From Flavobacteriaceae bacterium UBA2540 (GTDB lineage Bacteria; Bacteroidota; Bacteroidia; Flavobacteriales; Flavobacteriaceae), in NCBI GenBank assembly GCA_002340765.1, contig DDMS01000054.1:14813-23207 (forward strand): a DNA stretch of 8,395 bases, given 5' to 3'. Below are positions 1 to 6,267 of this stretch, piece by piece. The translations under genes and the position numbers were made by a program. Each line of letters starts with the position of its first letter. Position 1 is the first letter of the stretch. The notes below the pieces were generated by a model. That model searched no databases. It was not told where the DNA came from and saw only the letters and a list, made by a program, of their open reading frames with translations.

Positions 1-239
1 AAATATTCCACGTGTCCTCCTTGATATGAGGTCAGTGCAATTGCGTTTGCGTCTTCCTGAATGGCACAATTTACTACTTCTTCAACACTTCTATCATGTC
101 CTAAATGAATGACTTCAACGCCAGTAGCTTGAATAATTCTACGCATGATATTAATGGCTGCATCATGTCCGTCAAATAATGAAGCTGCAGTAACAATTCT
201 GATTTTATGTTGAGGTTTGTAAGGTTCTATTTGTTTCAT
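1..239 (-). CDS. icmF: IcmF-type fused acyl-CoA mutase (methylmalonyl/isobutyryl-CoA mutase family), N-terminal fragment
   Basis: Only the first 79 codons are in the window; the gene runs off the left edge. The translation begins MKQIEPYKPQHKIRIVTAAS and continues with LFDGHDAAINIMRR. D23-G24-H25 is the base-off/His-on cobalamin motif (DxH), with H25 the expected lower ligand of cobalt, and SYQGGH at residues 71-76 is the second conserved loop of the B12-binding fold. A B12 domain at the very N-terminus, starting about residue 10, is the arrangement of IcmF, where it is followed by a MeaB-like G-protein chaperone and then the mutase domain; in ordinary methylmalonyl-CoA mutase it lies at the C-terminus. 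IcmF isomerises short branched acyl-CoAs using adenosylcobalamin. The rest of the protein cannot be seen, so substrate and full architecture are inferred from family. No Shine-Dalgarno sequence precedes the ATG, as is usual in this phylum. Confidence 0.88.
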   Translation of the reverse strand, partial: MKQIEPYKPQHKIRIVTAASLFDGHDAAINIMRRIIQATGVEVIHLGHDRSVEEVVNCAIQEDANAIALTSYQGGHVEY

Positions 240-332
240 TCGTAAAAAAAGATTGATTTTAGGCTTGCAATTTACAGAATTTTCAAAAAATGACCACAAT
301 CTTTTAATGATTGTAAATTGTTAATAATTAAT

Positions 333-340
333 CAAATTTA
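333..340 (-). promoter_or_regulatory. candidate -7 element for the mutase gene
   Basis: Read on the minus strand this is TAAATTTG, an exact match to the Bacteroidota -7 consensus TAnnTTTG, about 94 bases before the mutase ATG. The nearest TTG that could serve as -33 element is 26 bases upstream, longer than the usual 17-23. A chance match is possible in such AT-rich DNA. Confidence 0.4.
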
Positions 341-408
341 AATTCTTATGTTAAAGAAGTTAAAATCAATTAAAAATGATTTTTTTAAAGTAATTTTAGC
401 ATGAATTT

Positions 409-416
409 TATCTTTG
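409..416 (+). promoter_or_regulatory. candidate -7 element for the lipoprotein gene
   Basis: TATCTTTG matches TAnnTTTG exactly and lies 82 bases before the ATG at 499, in the divergent spacer shared with the mutase gene. No TTG stands at the -33 position, only T-rich sequence. A weaker one-mismatch element, TATATTTT, is at 446-453. Confidence 0.45.
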
Positions 417-498
417 AAATGGCATACTTATTGATAAAATTTAGTGATATATTTTATGAAATATCAGAACTAAATTAACTAAATTTAAATATAAAGAG

Positions 499-1044
499 AT
501 GAAAAAATATATAATAGTACTATTAGGAGTGGTTTTTTTGAGTGCATGTAGCTCTATCAAAGTAAATACAGATTACGACAATCAAGTTGATTTTTCAAAA
601 TACAAAACTTTTGCTTTTTATAAACCAGATATTGATAAAGTTGATATTTCTGATTTGGATAAAAGAAGAATTTTAAGAGCTGTAGAATCAGAATTGATTC
701 TTCAAGGATTTGCAAAATCTGATAATCCAGATATGTTGGTTAGTTTTTTTACAAAATCGAGAGAGAGAGTTGATGTAAATCAAAACAATATTGGTCTTGG
801 ATGGGGCTGGGGTTGGGGCTGGAATCCTTGGATGATGAATGTTGGAATGAACAATGTAAATATTTCTCAATTTACAGAAGGAACTTTATTTGTTGATTTT
901 ATCGATAAAGAAAAGAAAGAATTGATTTGGCAAGGAATAGGAACTGGAGCATTAAGAATTGAGAACAGGGACAAAAAAGAAGCAAGAATCAATGAATTTG
1001 TGAAAGAAATTGTTTCAAGATTTCCGCCAGAAAAAAAGAATTAA
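499..1044 (+). CDS. DUF4136-type outer-envelope lipoprotein with a Gly-Trp repeat
   Basis: A 181-residue predicted lipoprotein. Residues 1-16 form a lipoprotein signal peptide (MKK, a hydrophobic stretch, then LSA) ending at the lipobox LSAC, so Cys17 would be the lipidated N-terminus. The mature part starts with a motif close to VxTDYD, followed by FSKYKTFAFY at about 32-41, and ends with a LIWQGxGTG segment near 142-150 and a predicted helix containing IVSRFPP. This order (cysteine, D-Y-D, YKTF, a variable Gly-rich middle, W-x-G) is that of DUF4136 lipoproteins, which are widespread in Bacteroidota and Proteobacteria and have no settled function. The middle holds four Gly-Trp pairs (residues 101-108) followed by NPW. 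The gene stands alone between the divergent mutase and the convergent glutamine synthetase, so context gives no clue to role. Family assignment is from memory of the motif pattern. Confidence 0.85.
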   Translation: MKKYIIVLLGVVFLSACSSIKVNTDYDNQVDFSKYKTFAFYKPDIDKVDISDLDKRRILRAVESELILQGFAKSDNPDMLVSFFTKSRERVDVNQNNIGLGWGWGWGWNPWMMNVGMNNVNISQFTEGTLFVDFIDKEKKELIWQGIGTGALRIENRDKKEARINEFVKEIVSRFPPEKKN

Positions 1045-1090
1045 AAAATTATGAATTGTAAATTTTAAAGATAATTTATTAAACAATAAA

Positions 1091-1120
1091 AAAACTCCGA
1101 AAATTAAATTTCGGAGTTTT
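1091..1120. terminator. bidirectional intrinsic terminator between convergent genes
   Basis: A perfect 12-bp stem, AAAACTCCGAAA (1091-1102) with TTTCGGAGTTTT (1109-1120), closes a 6-base loop. An A-run lies on the left and a T-run on the right, so the hairpin can end the lipoprotein transcript (plus) and the glutamine synthetase transcript (minus). It sits 46 bases after the first stop codon and 20 bases after the second. Confidence 0.9.
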
Positions 1121-1140
1121 CTATTCTTTATGTTAACCAA

Positions 1141-2157
1141 TTAAAATCCAGCAGATTTTACAGTTTTGATGATTCTTCCTGCAATTTTATATGGATCACC
1201 GTTTGAAGCTGGCCTTCTGTCCTCTAACCAACCTTTCCATCCTTTTTGAACAGTAATGATTGGAATTCTGATAGAAGCTCCTCTGTCTGAAACCCCATAA
1301 GAGAAATCATGAATAGAAGCAGTTTCGTGTAAACCTGTTAAACGTTGGTCATTAAATTCTCCGTACACCGAGATGTGTTCTTCAACAACGGGTCTAAATG
1401 CTTCACAAATTTTTTCATAAGTTTCACGTGAACCGCAAGTTCTTAGTGTTGAATTTGAGAAGTTTGCATGCATTCCAGAACCATTCCAATCCATGTCTTT
1501 ACCTAATGGTTTTGGGTGGTATTCAATATAATAACCGTATTTTTCTGATAATCTGTCTAATAAATAACGAGCAACCCAAATTTCGTCTCCAGCTTTTTTA
1601 GCGCCTTTAGCAAATAATTGGAATTCCCATTGTCCAGAAGCAACTTCTTGATTGATACCTTCAAAATTTAATCCAGCATCAATACATAAGTTTGCATGCT
1701 CTTCAACCAAAACTCGTCCATGAGTATTTTTTCCGCCAACAGAACAATAATACATTCCTTGTGGAGCTGGATAACCACCTACAGGAAATCCTAAAGGCAA
1801 TAATGTTTTGGTATCCATAATAAAGTATTCTTGCTCAAAACCAAACCAATAGTCATCATCTTCATCATCAATTGTAGCTCTCCCATTTGAAACATGTGCA
1901 GTTCCATCAGCATTTAAAACCTCTGTCATTACAAGATATCCATCTCTTCTTGCCGGATCAGGATAAATTGCGACTGGTTTCAATAAACAATCCGAAGAAC
2001 CTCCTTTTGCTTGTCTTGTTGATGAACCATCAAAAGACCAAATTGGACAATCTTCTAGTTTTCCACTAAAATCATCTTCAACTTTGGTCTTACTTCTCAT
2101 GTTTTGAGTTGGATAGTATCCATCTAACCAAATATACTCTAATTTAGACTTACCCAT
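1141..2157 (-). CDS. glutamine synthetase, type II (GSII, eukaryote-like)
   Basis: A 338-residue enzyme that makes glutamine from glutamate, ammonia and ATP in the cytoplasm. It is complete and near the usual length for short bacterial GSII. The beta-grasp N-terminal domain carries the signature FDGSS at 42-46 followed by SSDCLL near 54-59. The catalytic domain has GFEQEYF at 106-112 (metal-binding glutamates E108 and E110), EVASGQWEFQ at 171-180 (metal and ATP site), NGSGMHANFS at 225-234 (ATP and glutamate binding), LTGLHET at 273-279, SIRIP at 295-299 and LEDRRPASNGDPY at 311-323, where the conserved glutamate and arginines contact metal and substrate. These match GSII rather than bacterial GSI, and the Tyr adenylylation site of GSI is absent. 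It is divergent from the GSIII gene, 174 bp away, and probably shares regulation with it. ATG at 2157 is chosen because MGKSKLEYIWLDGYY is the normal family start. Confidence 0.95.
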   Translation of the reverse strand: MGKSKLEYIWLDGYYPTQNMRSKTKVEDDFSGKLEDCPIWSFDGSSTRQAKGGSSDCLLKPVAIYPDPARRDGYLVMTEVLNADGTAHVSNGRATIDDEDDDYWFGFEQEYFIMDTKTLLPLGFPVGGYPAPQGMYYCSVGGKNTHGRVLVEEHANLCIDAGLNFEGINQEVASGQWEFQLFAKGAKKAGDEIWVARYLLDRLSEKYGYYIEYHPKPLGKDMDWNGSGMHANFSNSTLRTCGSRETYEKICEAFRPVVEEHISVYGEFNDQRLTGLHETASIHDFSYGVSDRGASIRIPIITVQKGWKGWLEDRRPASNGDPYKIAGRIIKTVKSAGF

Positions 2158-2194
2158 AATTATATTTATTTTAAGTTTGTTGTATTTATTTTTA

Positions 2195-2224
2195 CAAAAA
2201 TGAAATAATTTGAATTGATATCAA
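2195..2224 (-). promoter_or_regulatory. promoter of the GSII gene
   Basis: On the minus strand a run of T followed by TTG (bases 2224-2222) is separated by 19 bases from CATTTTTG (2202-2195). The latter is one base off TAnnTTTG, and the spacing fits the Bacteroidota -33/-7 promoter. Transcription would start near 2190, giving a leader of roughly 30 bases. The inverted repeat at 2231-2275 begins just upstream of the -33 element. Confidence 0.55.
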
Positions 2225-2230
2225 AAAAAA

Positions 2231-2275
2231 TAGGGGTAAAAATTTTATAATTAATTAAAAATAATTTTATCCCTA
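2231..2275. promoter_or_regulatory. inverted repeat TAGGGNTAAAA, putative operator shared by two glutamine synthetase genes
   Basis: The left arm TAGGGGTAAAA (2231-2241) and right arm TTTTATCCCTA (2265-2275) are inverted copies with one mismatch in 11 bases and a 23-base spacer containing TTAATTAA. Similarity continues weakly outward (AAAA/TTTT) and inward (TT/AA). A third TAGGG lies at 2283-2287, directly against the -7 element of the GSIII gene. The left arm abuts the -33 element of the GSII gene, and the right arm covers the place where the -33 of the GSIII gene should be. The dyad is upstream of both predicted transcripts, so it is more likely a protein-binding site than an RNA hairpin. 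The binding protein is unknown; control by nitrogen status is inference from the flanking genes. Confidence 0.5.
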
Positions 2276-2287
2276 ATTTTAATAGGG

Positions 2288-2295
2288 TATATTTG
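2288..2295 (+). promoter_or_regulatory. -7 element of the GSIII gene
   Basis: TATATTTG is an exact TAnnTTTG match, 36 bases before the ATG at 2332. No TTG is present 17-23 bases upstream; that space is taken by the TTTTATCCCTA arm of the inverted repeat. This suggests an activator-dependent or operator-controlled promoter. A 14-bp AT palindrome (2297-2310) follows at the expected transcription start. Confidence 0.55.
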
Positions 2296-2331
2296 TATTT
2301 TAATTAAAATTTACTATTTAAAAATCATATT

Positions 2332-4515
2332 ATGTCAACAATCAGATTTGCTGCTTTGCAAGAATCTCGCAACAGAAGTGTTATTAAAGTTCAAGAGAAA
2401 GAAAAAAGATCTACTTTATTTGGTAGAAATGTCTTCAACAAACATGCAATGCAACAGTATCTTACAAAAACTGCTTACGAAAGTGTGATGAATGCTATTG
2501 AGAAAGGAACACAAATAGATCGTAAAATTGCAGACCAAGTTGCAGTAAGTATGAAAGATTGGGCAATTTCAAAAGGTGCTACTCATTATACACATTGGTT
2601 TCAGCCTTTGACAGGTGCCACTGCTGAAAAACACGATGCTTTTTTTGAATCTATCAACGGAAGTTTGGCAATGGAAAAATTTGATGGAGAGCAATTAGTG
2701 CAACAAGAGCCAGATGCATCAAGTTTTCCAAGTGGAGGTATCAGAAATACTTTCGAAGCAAGAGGTTATACTGCTTGGGATCCAACTTCTCCAGCTTTTA
2801 TTTTTGAAACAACTTTGTGTATTCCAACCATTTTTGTGGCTTATACAGGAGAGGCTTTAGATAACAAAACACCACTTTTGAGAGCGCTGCAAGCCGTTGA
2901 TACACATGCAACTGTAGTGTGTAAATATTTTGATAAAAATGCTTCAAAAGTCAACGCAACTTTAGGTTGGGAGCAAGAATATTTCATGATTGATGATGCT
3001 TTGGCGCAATCAAGACACGATATTTTGATAACTGGCAGAACTTTATTGGGTCACACACCTGCCAAAGGTCAGCAATTGGATGATCATTATTTTGGAAGTA
3101 TTCCGTTGAGAGCTATGAATTTTATGCGCGATTTAGAGCAAGAATCCATGTTGTTGGGAATTCCAGTAAAAACCAGGCATAATGAAGTTGCTCCAAATCA
3201 GTTTGAATTAGCACCCATTTTTGAGGAAGTAAATTTGGCTGTTGATCACAATTCTTTGTTGATGGATGTCATGGGAAAAATCGCTAGAAGACATCATTTT
3301 AAAGTATTGTTTCATGAAAAACCGTTTTCAGGAATCAATGGTTCTGGAAAGCATAATAATTGGTCTTTATCAACTTCTGACGGAACAAATTTGTTGAGTC
3401 CTGGAAAAACTCCCATGAAAAATTTGCAGTTTTTAACGTTTTTTGTAAACACCATTAAAGCTGTTTATGAAAATGAAGAATTGTTGCGAGCTTCAATTGC
3501 ATCAGCAAGTAATGATTATAGATTGGGTGCCAATGAAGCACCACCTGCAATAATGTCCGTTTTTATTGGAACACAACTTTCAAATGTTTTGGATGAGTTG
3601 GAAAATGTAACCATTGGAAAATTATCTCCGGAAGAAAAAACAGATTTAAAACTTAATATTATTGGTAAAATTCCCGAAATTTTATTGGATAATACTGACA
3701 GAAACAGAACTTCGCCTTTTGCTTTTACTGGAAATAAATTTGAATTTAGAGCAGTAGGCTCTTGGGCAAATTGTGCCATTCCAATGACAATTTTAAATAC
3801 TATTGTTGCAAAACAATTGAAAGATTTTAAAAAGGAAGTGGATATTTTGATCGATAATAAAAATCTCAAAAAAGACGAAGCCATTTTTAATGTATTGAGA
3901 GAATATATCAAAGAATGTAAAAAAATCAGATTTGAAGGTGATGGGTATAGCGAATCTTGGGAGAAAGAAGCAAAAAAAAGAGGATTAAGCAATAACAAAA
4001 CAACCCCTGATGCACTTAAAATAAAAATATCTAAAAAAGTGATTGACTTATTTCAAGAAATGGAAGTCATGAACAGCATAGAAATGGAAGCGCGTTATGA
4101 AATTGAATTGGAAGAATACACGAAACGTATTCAAATTGAAAGTCGTGTACTGGCTGATATAGCAAGAAATCACGTGGTTCCAACAGCCATAAAATATCAA
4201 AATACTTTATTGGAAAACACAAAGAATTTAAAAGAAATCTTTGGAGAAGAATATAAAAAAATTGCCAAAGAGCAAATTGAATTAATCATGGTTATTTCCA
4301 ATCATATCACAGAAATCAATGCACTTTCTTTGAAAATGATTGACGCTCGAAAAATAGCAAATCAACTTTCTGGAGAGAAAACTGCGGATGCATATTGCAA
4401 AACCGTGAAACCTTTTTTCGAGCAAATTCGATATCATTGTGACAAATTGGAAACCATGGTTGATGACGGTTTGTGGCCATTAACTAAATATAGAGAATTA
4501 TTGTTTACAAGATAA
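2332..4515 (+). CDS. glnN: glutamine synthetase, type III (GSIII)
   Basis: A 727-residue glutamine synthetase of the large GSIII family, typical of Bacteroidota and cyanobacteria, which forms dodecamers of about 75-80 kDa subunits. Reaction: glutamate + NH3 + ATP to glutamine + ADP + phosphate. Visible GSIII signatures are FPSGGIRNTFEARGYTAWDP at 132-151 (N-terminal specific block), LGWEQEYFMI at 211-220 (metal glutamates), NEVAPNQFELAPIFEE at 284-299, INGSGKHNNWS at 335-345 (ATP/glutamate site), and TDRNRTSPFAFTGNKFEFR at 455-473 (substrate arginines and the last catalytic glutamate). Residues from about 495 to 727 form the mostly helical C-terminal extension unique to this family. The length is normal and no key residue is missing. 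The start MSTIRFAALQ is the usual one for flavobacterial members. It diverges from a GSII gene, so the cell has at least two unrelated-length synthetases under a common intergenic region. The symbol glnN is the common one for this family. Confidence 0.96.
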   Translation: MSTIRFAALQESRNRSVIKVQEKEKRSTLFGRNVFNKHAMQQYLTKTAYESVMNAIEKGTQIDRKIADQVAVSMKDWAISKGATHYTHWFQPLTGATAEKHDAFFESINGSLAMEKFDGEQLVQQEPDASSFPSGGIRNTFEARGYTAWDPTSPAFIFETTLCIPTIFVAYTGEALDNKTPLLRALQAVDTHATVVCKYFDKNASKVNATLGWEQEYFMIDDALAQSRHDILITGRTLLGHTPAKGQQLDDHYFGSIPLRAMNFMRDLEQESMLLGIPVKTRHNEVAPNQFELAPIFEEVNLAVDHNSLLMDVMGKIARRHHFKVLFHEKPFSGINGSGKHNNWSLSTSDGTNLLSPGKTPMKNLQFLTFFVNTIKAVYENEELLRASIASASNDYRLGANEAPPAIMSVFIGTQLSNVLDELENVTIGKLSPEEKTDLKLNIIGKIPEILLDNTDRNRTSPFAFTGNKFEFRAVGSWANCAIPMTILNTIVAKQLKDFKKEVDILIDNKNLKKDEAIFNVLREYIKECKKIRFEGDGYSESWEKEAKKRGLSNNKTTPDALKIKISKKVIDLFQEMEVMNSIEMEARYEIELEEYTKRIQIESRVLADIARNHVVPTAIKYQNTLLENTKNLKEIFGEEYKKIAKEQIELIMVISNHITEINALSLKMIDARKIANQLSGEKTADAYCKTVKPFFEQIRYHCDKLETMVDDGLWPLTKYRELLFTR

Positions 4516-4523
4516 TATAAATC

Positions 4524-4550
4524 ATCCTACTTTTCAGTAGGATTTTTTTT
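4524..4550 (+). terminator. intrinsic terminator of the GSIII gene
   Basis: The stem ATCCTACT (4524-4531) with AGTAGGAT (4536-4543) closes a TTTC loop and runs straight into a run of eight T (4543-4550). It lies 8 bases after the GSIII stop codon and ends only ten bases before the putative purM -7 element, so purM appears to be transcribed separately. Confidence 0.9.
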
Positions 4551-4559
4551 GTAAAAGAG

Positions 4560-4567
4560 TAAATTTG
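4560..4567 (+). promoter_or_regulatory. -7 element of purM, decides the start codon
   Basis: TAAATTTG matches TAnnTTTG exactly. A transcript would begin about 4571-4576, which is at or after the upstream in-frame ATG (4570) but before the ATG at 4588. The region 17-23 bases upstream lies in the terminator hairpin and has no TTG, so the -33 element is weak. Confidence 0.5.
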
Positions 4568-4587
4568 CAATGCACAAATCCATATTT

Positions 4588-5766
4588 ATGAGTCAAGAAG
4601 TTTCAAAAAGATACTCGCTAAGAGGAGTTTCTGCCGCAAAAGAAGATGTTCACAATGCCATCAAAAACATTGATAAAGGTCTTTTTCCAAAAGCGTTTTG
4701 CAAAATTGTTCCTGATTATTTAACCAATGATGACGATTTTTGTTTGATTATGCACGCAGATGGTGCAGGCACAAAATCTTCTTTGGCTTACATGTATTGG
4801 AAAGAAACTGGTGATGTATCAGTCTGGAAAGGTATTGCGCAAGATGCATTAATCATGAATATTGACGATTTAATTTGTGTGGGTGCTACAGATAATATAA
4901 TGCTTTCATCCACCATCGGAAGAAATAAAAGTTTAATTCCTGGGGGGGTTTTATCCGCAATTATTAATGGAACTGAAGAGTTGATTGGCGAGTTGAAAAA
5001 GTTTGGTGTAACCATTCATTCAACTGGAGGTGAAACAGCGGATGTAGGTGATTTGGTGCGAACAATTATTGTTGATTCCACAGTTACTGCAAGAATGAAG
5101 CGTGCTGACGTGATTGACAATGCAAATATTAAAACGGGTGATGTGATTGTGGGTTTGGCGTCTTTTGGACAAGCAACTTATGAAAGTCAATACAATGGAG
5201 GAATGGGTTCAAACGGATTGACTTCTGCAAGACATGATGTTTTTCATAAAGAGTTGGCAACAAAATATCCAGAAAGTTTTGATGAAGCTGTTCCTAGGGA
5301 TTTGGTGTATGCTGGAAATATAAAATTGACTGATTCCGTTGAAAATTCTCCAATTGATGCTGGGAAATTGGTGTTATCACCAACAAGAACCTATGCACCA
5401 ATCATTAAAGAAATTTTATCAAAATACAACTATGAAAGTATTCATGGAATAATTCATTGTTCAGGAGGTGCACAAACTAAAATTTTACATTTCATTGATA
5501 ATTTGCATATTATAAAAGACAATTTATTTCCAATTCCGCCTTTATTCAAGTTGATTCAAGAACAATCAAAAACAGATTGGGATGAAATGTATCAAGTATT
5601 CAATTGCGGTCACAGAATGGAATTGTATGTTTCTCCTGAAATTGCTGCAGATATCATCGCAATTTCAAAATCTTACAATGTGGATGCGCAAGTTGTGGGA
5701 CGAGTTGAGGATTCATCAATTAAAAAACTGACGATTAAGAGCGAGTTTGGAGTTTTTGAGTATTAA
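4588..5766 (+). CDS. purM: phosphoribosylformylglycinamidine cyclo-ligase (AIR synthase), Bacteroidota type
   Basis: PurM closes the imidazole ring of 5-aminoimidazole ribonucleotide, using ATP and formylglycinamidine ribonucleotide, in step five of purine synthesis. The predicted product is 392 residues, longer than the roughly 345 of E. coli PurM but usual for Bacteroidota. Motifs counted from the ATG at 4588: RGVSAAKEDVH (12-22), HADGAGTKSS (56-65; DGxGTK of the PurM fold), a CVGATDN loop (97-103), STGGETADVGD (145-155; the GGETA motif), NGGMGSNGLTSARH (203-216), LSPTRTYAPI (263-272) and SGGAQTK (292-298). The upstream ATG at 4570 would add MHKSIF, but it falls at the predicted transcription start, and the family normally begins MSxExxKRY, so 4588 is preferred. 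A run of seven G (4942-4948) encodes PGGV in frame. No other purine gene is in the window; prfA follows after a pseudogene. The family is clear; activity is inferred. Confidence 0.92.
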   Translation: MSQEVSKRYSLRGVSAAKEDVHNAIKNIDKGLFPKAFCKIVPDYLTNDDDFCLIMHADGAGTKSSLAYMYWKETGDVSVWKGIAQDALIMNIDDLICVGATDNIMLSSTIGRNKSLIPGGVLSAIINGTEELIGELKKFGVTIHSTGGETADVGDLVRTIIVDSTVTARMKRADVIDNANIKTGDVIVGLASFGQATYESQYNGGMGSNGLTSARHDVFHKELATKYPESFDEAVPRDLVYAGNIKLTDSVENSPIDAGKLVLSPTRTYAPIIKEILSKYNYESIHGIIHCSGGAQTKILHFIDNLHIIKDNLFPIPPLFKLIQEQSKTDWDEMYQVFNCGHRMELYVSPEIAADIIAISKSYNVDAQVVGRVEDSSIKKLTIKSEFGVFEY

Positions 5767-6196
5767 CTTTTTTTTCAAAAATAAAATCAATCCGAAAATC
5801 ATTATCAGAAATAATGGCTTTTAATTGCTAGTTTTCAATATAATAATGAATTTTTTTTGGAAATTCATTTTGTTGATTTTTGCATACAAAAGAGGTATCT
5901 GTTTGCTATTTGAATTAAAAAAATATGGGTTTTTCACCTACAAAATTCACATTTAAATAAAGCATATCTTTGATTTCAACGGCACTCATTATTTCTTTAT
6001 AAAGTGTTTTTTTATCTTTGATAGTAATTCTTATTCCTGTAAAATCAGGGTTCCAAGTTTCGAAAGTTTTGTTGCCTTCAGTGTTATTTAAACGCACCCA
6101 ATTTCAGATTAAAAAATCAGGTTTTGAAGGTTTATCAGAAGTTGTATTGCAAGAAATAAGGATTGTCAAGCAACAAAGTAAAAAAACACGTTTCAT
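5765..6196 (-). pseudogene. decayed lipoprotein gene (DUF6265-like), four in-frame stop codons
   Basis: Reading the minus strand from ATG at 6196 gives MKRVFLLCCLTILISCNTTS, a good lipoprotein signal with Cys16 in an LISC lipobox. The same frame then gives DFLI-stop-NWVRLNNTEGNKTFETW, NPDFTGIRITIKDKKTLYKE, VGEKPIFF-stop-FK-stop-QTDTSFVCKN, NEFPKKIHYYIEN-stop and QLKAIISDNDFRIDFIFEKK. The stops are TGA (6106-6104), TAA (5917-5915), TAG (5908-5906) and TAG (5830-5828). The frame stays open in sense otherwise, with no frameshift over about 144 codons, close to a full-length member. The pattern LIGxWxR, ETW, FTGxxxT, NEFPKKIxY and DFxFE resembles small flavobacterial lipoproteins of the DUF6265/lipocalin-like kind, from memory. 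All three stop types occur, so recoding is very unlikely and this is a dead gene. The right end is approximate: no stop stands at the expected place and the frame runs into the end of purM. Apart from this relic and the prfA promoter region, nothing else is seen in the 501-bp gap between purM and prfA. Confidence 0.85.
5845..5869. terminator. hairpin, possible end of the purM transcript
   Basis: A perfect 9-bp stem AATGAATTT (5845-5853) with AAATTCATT (5861-5869) closes a 7-base loop 78 bases after the purM stop. The following T-rich stretch is interrupted by G, and the stem is AT-rich and lies inside the pseudogene, so it may be coincidental. Confidence 0.25.
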
Positions 6197-6237
6197 AAAA
6201 ATTAATTTCCTTTTTTCATATGTAGTTATAAAAATTG

Positions 6238-6245
6238 TAAATTCG
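6238..6245 (+). promoter_or_regulatory. possible -7 element of prfA
   Basis: TAAATTCG is one base off TAnnTTTG and ends 22 bases before the prfA ATG. It lies in the 71-base spacer between the pseudogene start and prfA, which must hold the prfA promoter unless prfA is read from purM. No clear -33 TTG is present. Confidence 0.3.
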
Positions 6246-6267
6246 CACACCAAGAAATGCGGATAAA

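Noticed and set aside
430..475. Imperfect dyad GATATATTT/AAATATC before the lipoprotein gene
   Set aside because: It is short, bulged and purely AT apart from the ends; not distinguishable from background.
2297..2310. 14-bp palindrome ATTTTAATTAAAAT before the GSIII gene as an operator
   Set aside because: It is made only of A and T in a very AT-rich spacer, where such palindromes arise readily; the TAGGG arms are much more distinctive.
3516..3998. 160-codon minus-strand open frame inside the GSIII gene
   Set aside because: It lies wholly within a well-conserved gene on the other strand and its translation is low-complexity Ser/Phe/Leu-rich, as expected of a shadow.
5765..6196. Stop-codon recoding (selenocysteine, suppressor tRNA) in the lipoprotein frame
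   Set aside because: UGA, UAA and UAG all occur within one short frame, a conserved glycine also appears changed to arginine (GIRIT), and neighbouring genes use normal stops; decay explains it better.
6018..6266. 82-codon plus-strand open frame just before prfA
   Set aside because: It is antisense to the decayed lipoprotein gene, has no recognisable features, and is explained as the shadow of that gene's former coding frame.
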